Source: Synchiropus splendidus (taxonomy: Eukaryota > Chordata > Actinopteri > Syngnathiformes > Callionymidae). Taken from it: a DNA stretch of 64,000 bases. The stretch covers positions 29,199,501 to 29,263,500 of the forward strand of contig NC_071338.1 of the NCBI RefSeq assembly GCF_027744825.2, in the 5' to 3' direction. Position numbers and translations under genes: made by a program. Under the pieces are notes generated by a model. It was not told where the DNA came from. It did no database searches and saw only the letters and a program-made list of their open reading frames with translations. This document shows, one piece after another, positions 63,081-64,000 of this stretch (the first letter of the stretch is position 1; every line of letters begins with the position of its first letter).

Positions 63081-64000
63081 CTGGAGAAGACAATGAGGCC
63101 AGTTGTGATCATTTCATGGCAGAGTTCCATGTTCAATCTCTGGGATCAGACATTCATATCAACGTCTGATGCTTTGTCACGTATGGCGCTGTCTGCTGTC
63201 AAATGTTTAGACTTCTAATTCAGCGTTTCTCAACCGCGGTGGGCAATGTGATGACATTAAATCATGACACTTAGAAGGCGTTGAGGAGCAACCAAGGTGA
63301 GGAGATCACATGGATTCACTGACATTCTTTCTATCCACGCTACTGTAGAGCTCCAGTGTGTTGATGCGCTGATCTGTCCGTCAGTCAAAGCAGCGCTGCT
63401 GTGGTGCGCGGCGCTCCTCTTCCCACACACTCACAGCCAAGAAGCCGCTCACATGCTTCAACAACTTCCAGCTGTTTTTAAACCTGATGCGCCTCTAACT
63501 GGACCACACACTTTCACCACAGAACCATGGAGGGAGGGATCCTTGTCGGACCCACAACACCAAAGACTGTCTGCACCGCAAACGTGACGTGAAGTCTCAC
63601 CTCTAAACTTTATTGATACTCATGGACTGTCAAAGTTTGCTTAACAGTTGGCAAAATACTAAATGCACCACAAAATAAATGTGCTCCAAAATGCGAAGAG
63701 AGAAAGAATTATTGTTTTTATGAAGCAAGTTCAGGCAAAGAATGCTAAGGATTGGTCTGGAAACTCAAAACTAGAACAAAATCACGCAACAGAGAAGTGA
63801 TCAAATCGAAACGGTTATTTAAAGTAAGTCAATAAATAAATCATGATATATTTTGCCGTATTGTCTGCACCCTTTTGGACACATTTGAAACAGGATTTTC
63901 TGCTATTTGTTTCTGCTAATAGCCTGGCAACATAACAAGTGAGTGTCAGTAGCTACAGGTTTTCACAAATGAATAGGGGTTTTCTACAGCACTTTGGCCG
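63081..64000. other. depdc7 intron running off the right edge
   Basis: No exon matching the DEP domain was found here. At 63222 a hAT-like end, CAGCGTTTCTCAACCGCGG, is visible, but no partner end could be placed with confidence. The rest is unremarkable. Confidence 0.4.

Overview
The window is vertebrate nuclear DNA, most likely from a percomorph teleost. Three split genes with GT-AG introns, the protein lengths, and dense short DNA-transposon (hAT-like, Tigger-like) and microsatellite content all point that way. I could not fix the species. No operon, CRISPR array, rRNA or tRNA was seen.

Layout. (1) Positions 1-12.8 kb hold no gene I recognise. They carry DNA-transposon derivatives (about 3.0-4.0, 5.55-6.1, 6.2-6.8 and 8.2-8.9 kb), microsatellites, and a striking composite minisatellite at 9.53-11.77 kb. 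(2) A CpG-rich patch at 12.8-13.5 kb includes a possible minus-strand first coding exon with a signal peptide. By synteny it could begin a KIAA1549L-like gene running off the left edge, but this is weak. (3) hipk3 lies on the minus strand: coding exons 18.9-40.0 kb, 3'UTR probably to about 14.9 kb, and a likely non-coding first exon near 45.3 kb. Fifteen coding exons join in frame to 1286 residues. (4) cstf3 lies on the plus strand at 47.85-58.5 kb. Twenty coding exons join in frame to 716 residues, one short of the human protein. (5) The 3' part of depdc7 lies on the minus strand at 59.6-63.1 kb: seven exons in frame, with the DEP-domain exons beyond the right edge.

How the genes relate. hipk3 and cstf3 are divergent (about 2.4 kb between first exons); cstf3 and depdc7 are convergent (about 1.1 kb between stop codons). 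The order matches human 11p13 (HIPK3-CSTF3-TCP11L1-DEPDC7), except that no room or coding sequence exists for TCP11L1. HIPK3 is a nuclear Ser/Thr/Tyr kinase acting on transcription and stress signalling, CSTF3 is the scaffold of cleavage stimulation factor in mRNA 3'-end formation, and DEPDC7 is a DEP-domain protein linked to CARMA/NF-kB signalling. They are neighbours by ancestry, with no sign of a shared pathway.

No novel genetic system was found. The most interesting signals are the two-subfamily, higher-order minisatellite; the conditions for a conserved intronic-polyadenylation isoform of cstf3; a single large hipk3 exon equivalent to the human circHIPK3 exon; the missing tcp11l1; and several well-bounded MITEs, one with perfect 8-bp target duplications.
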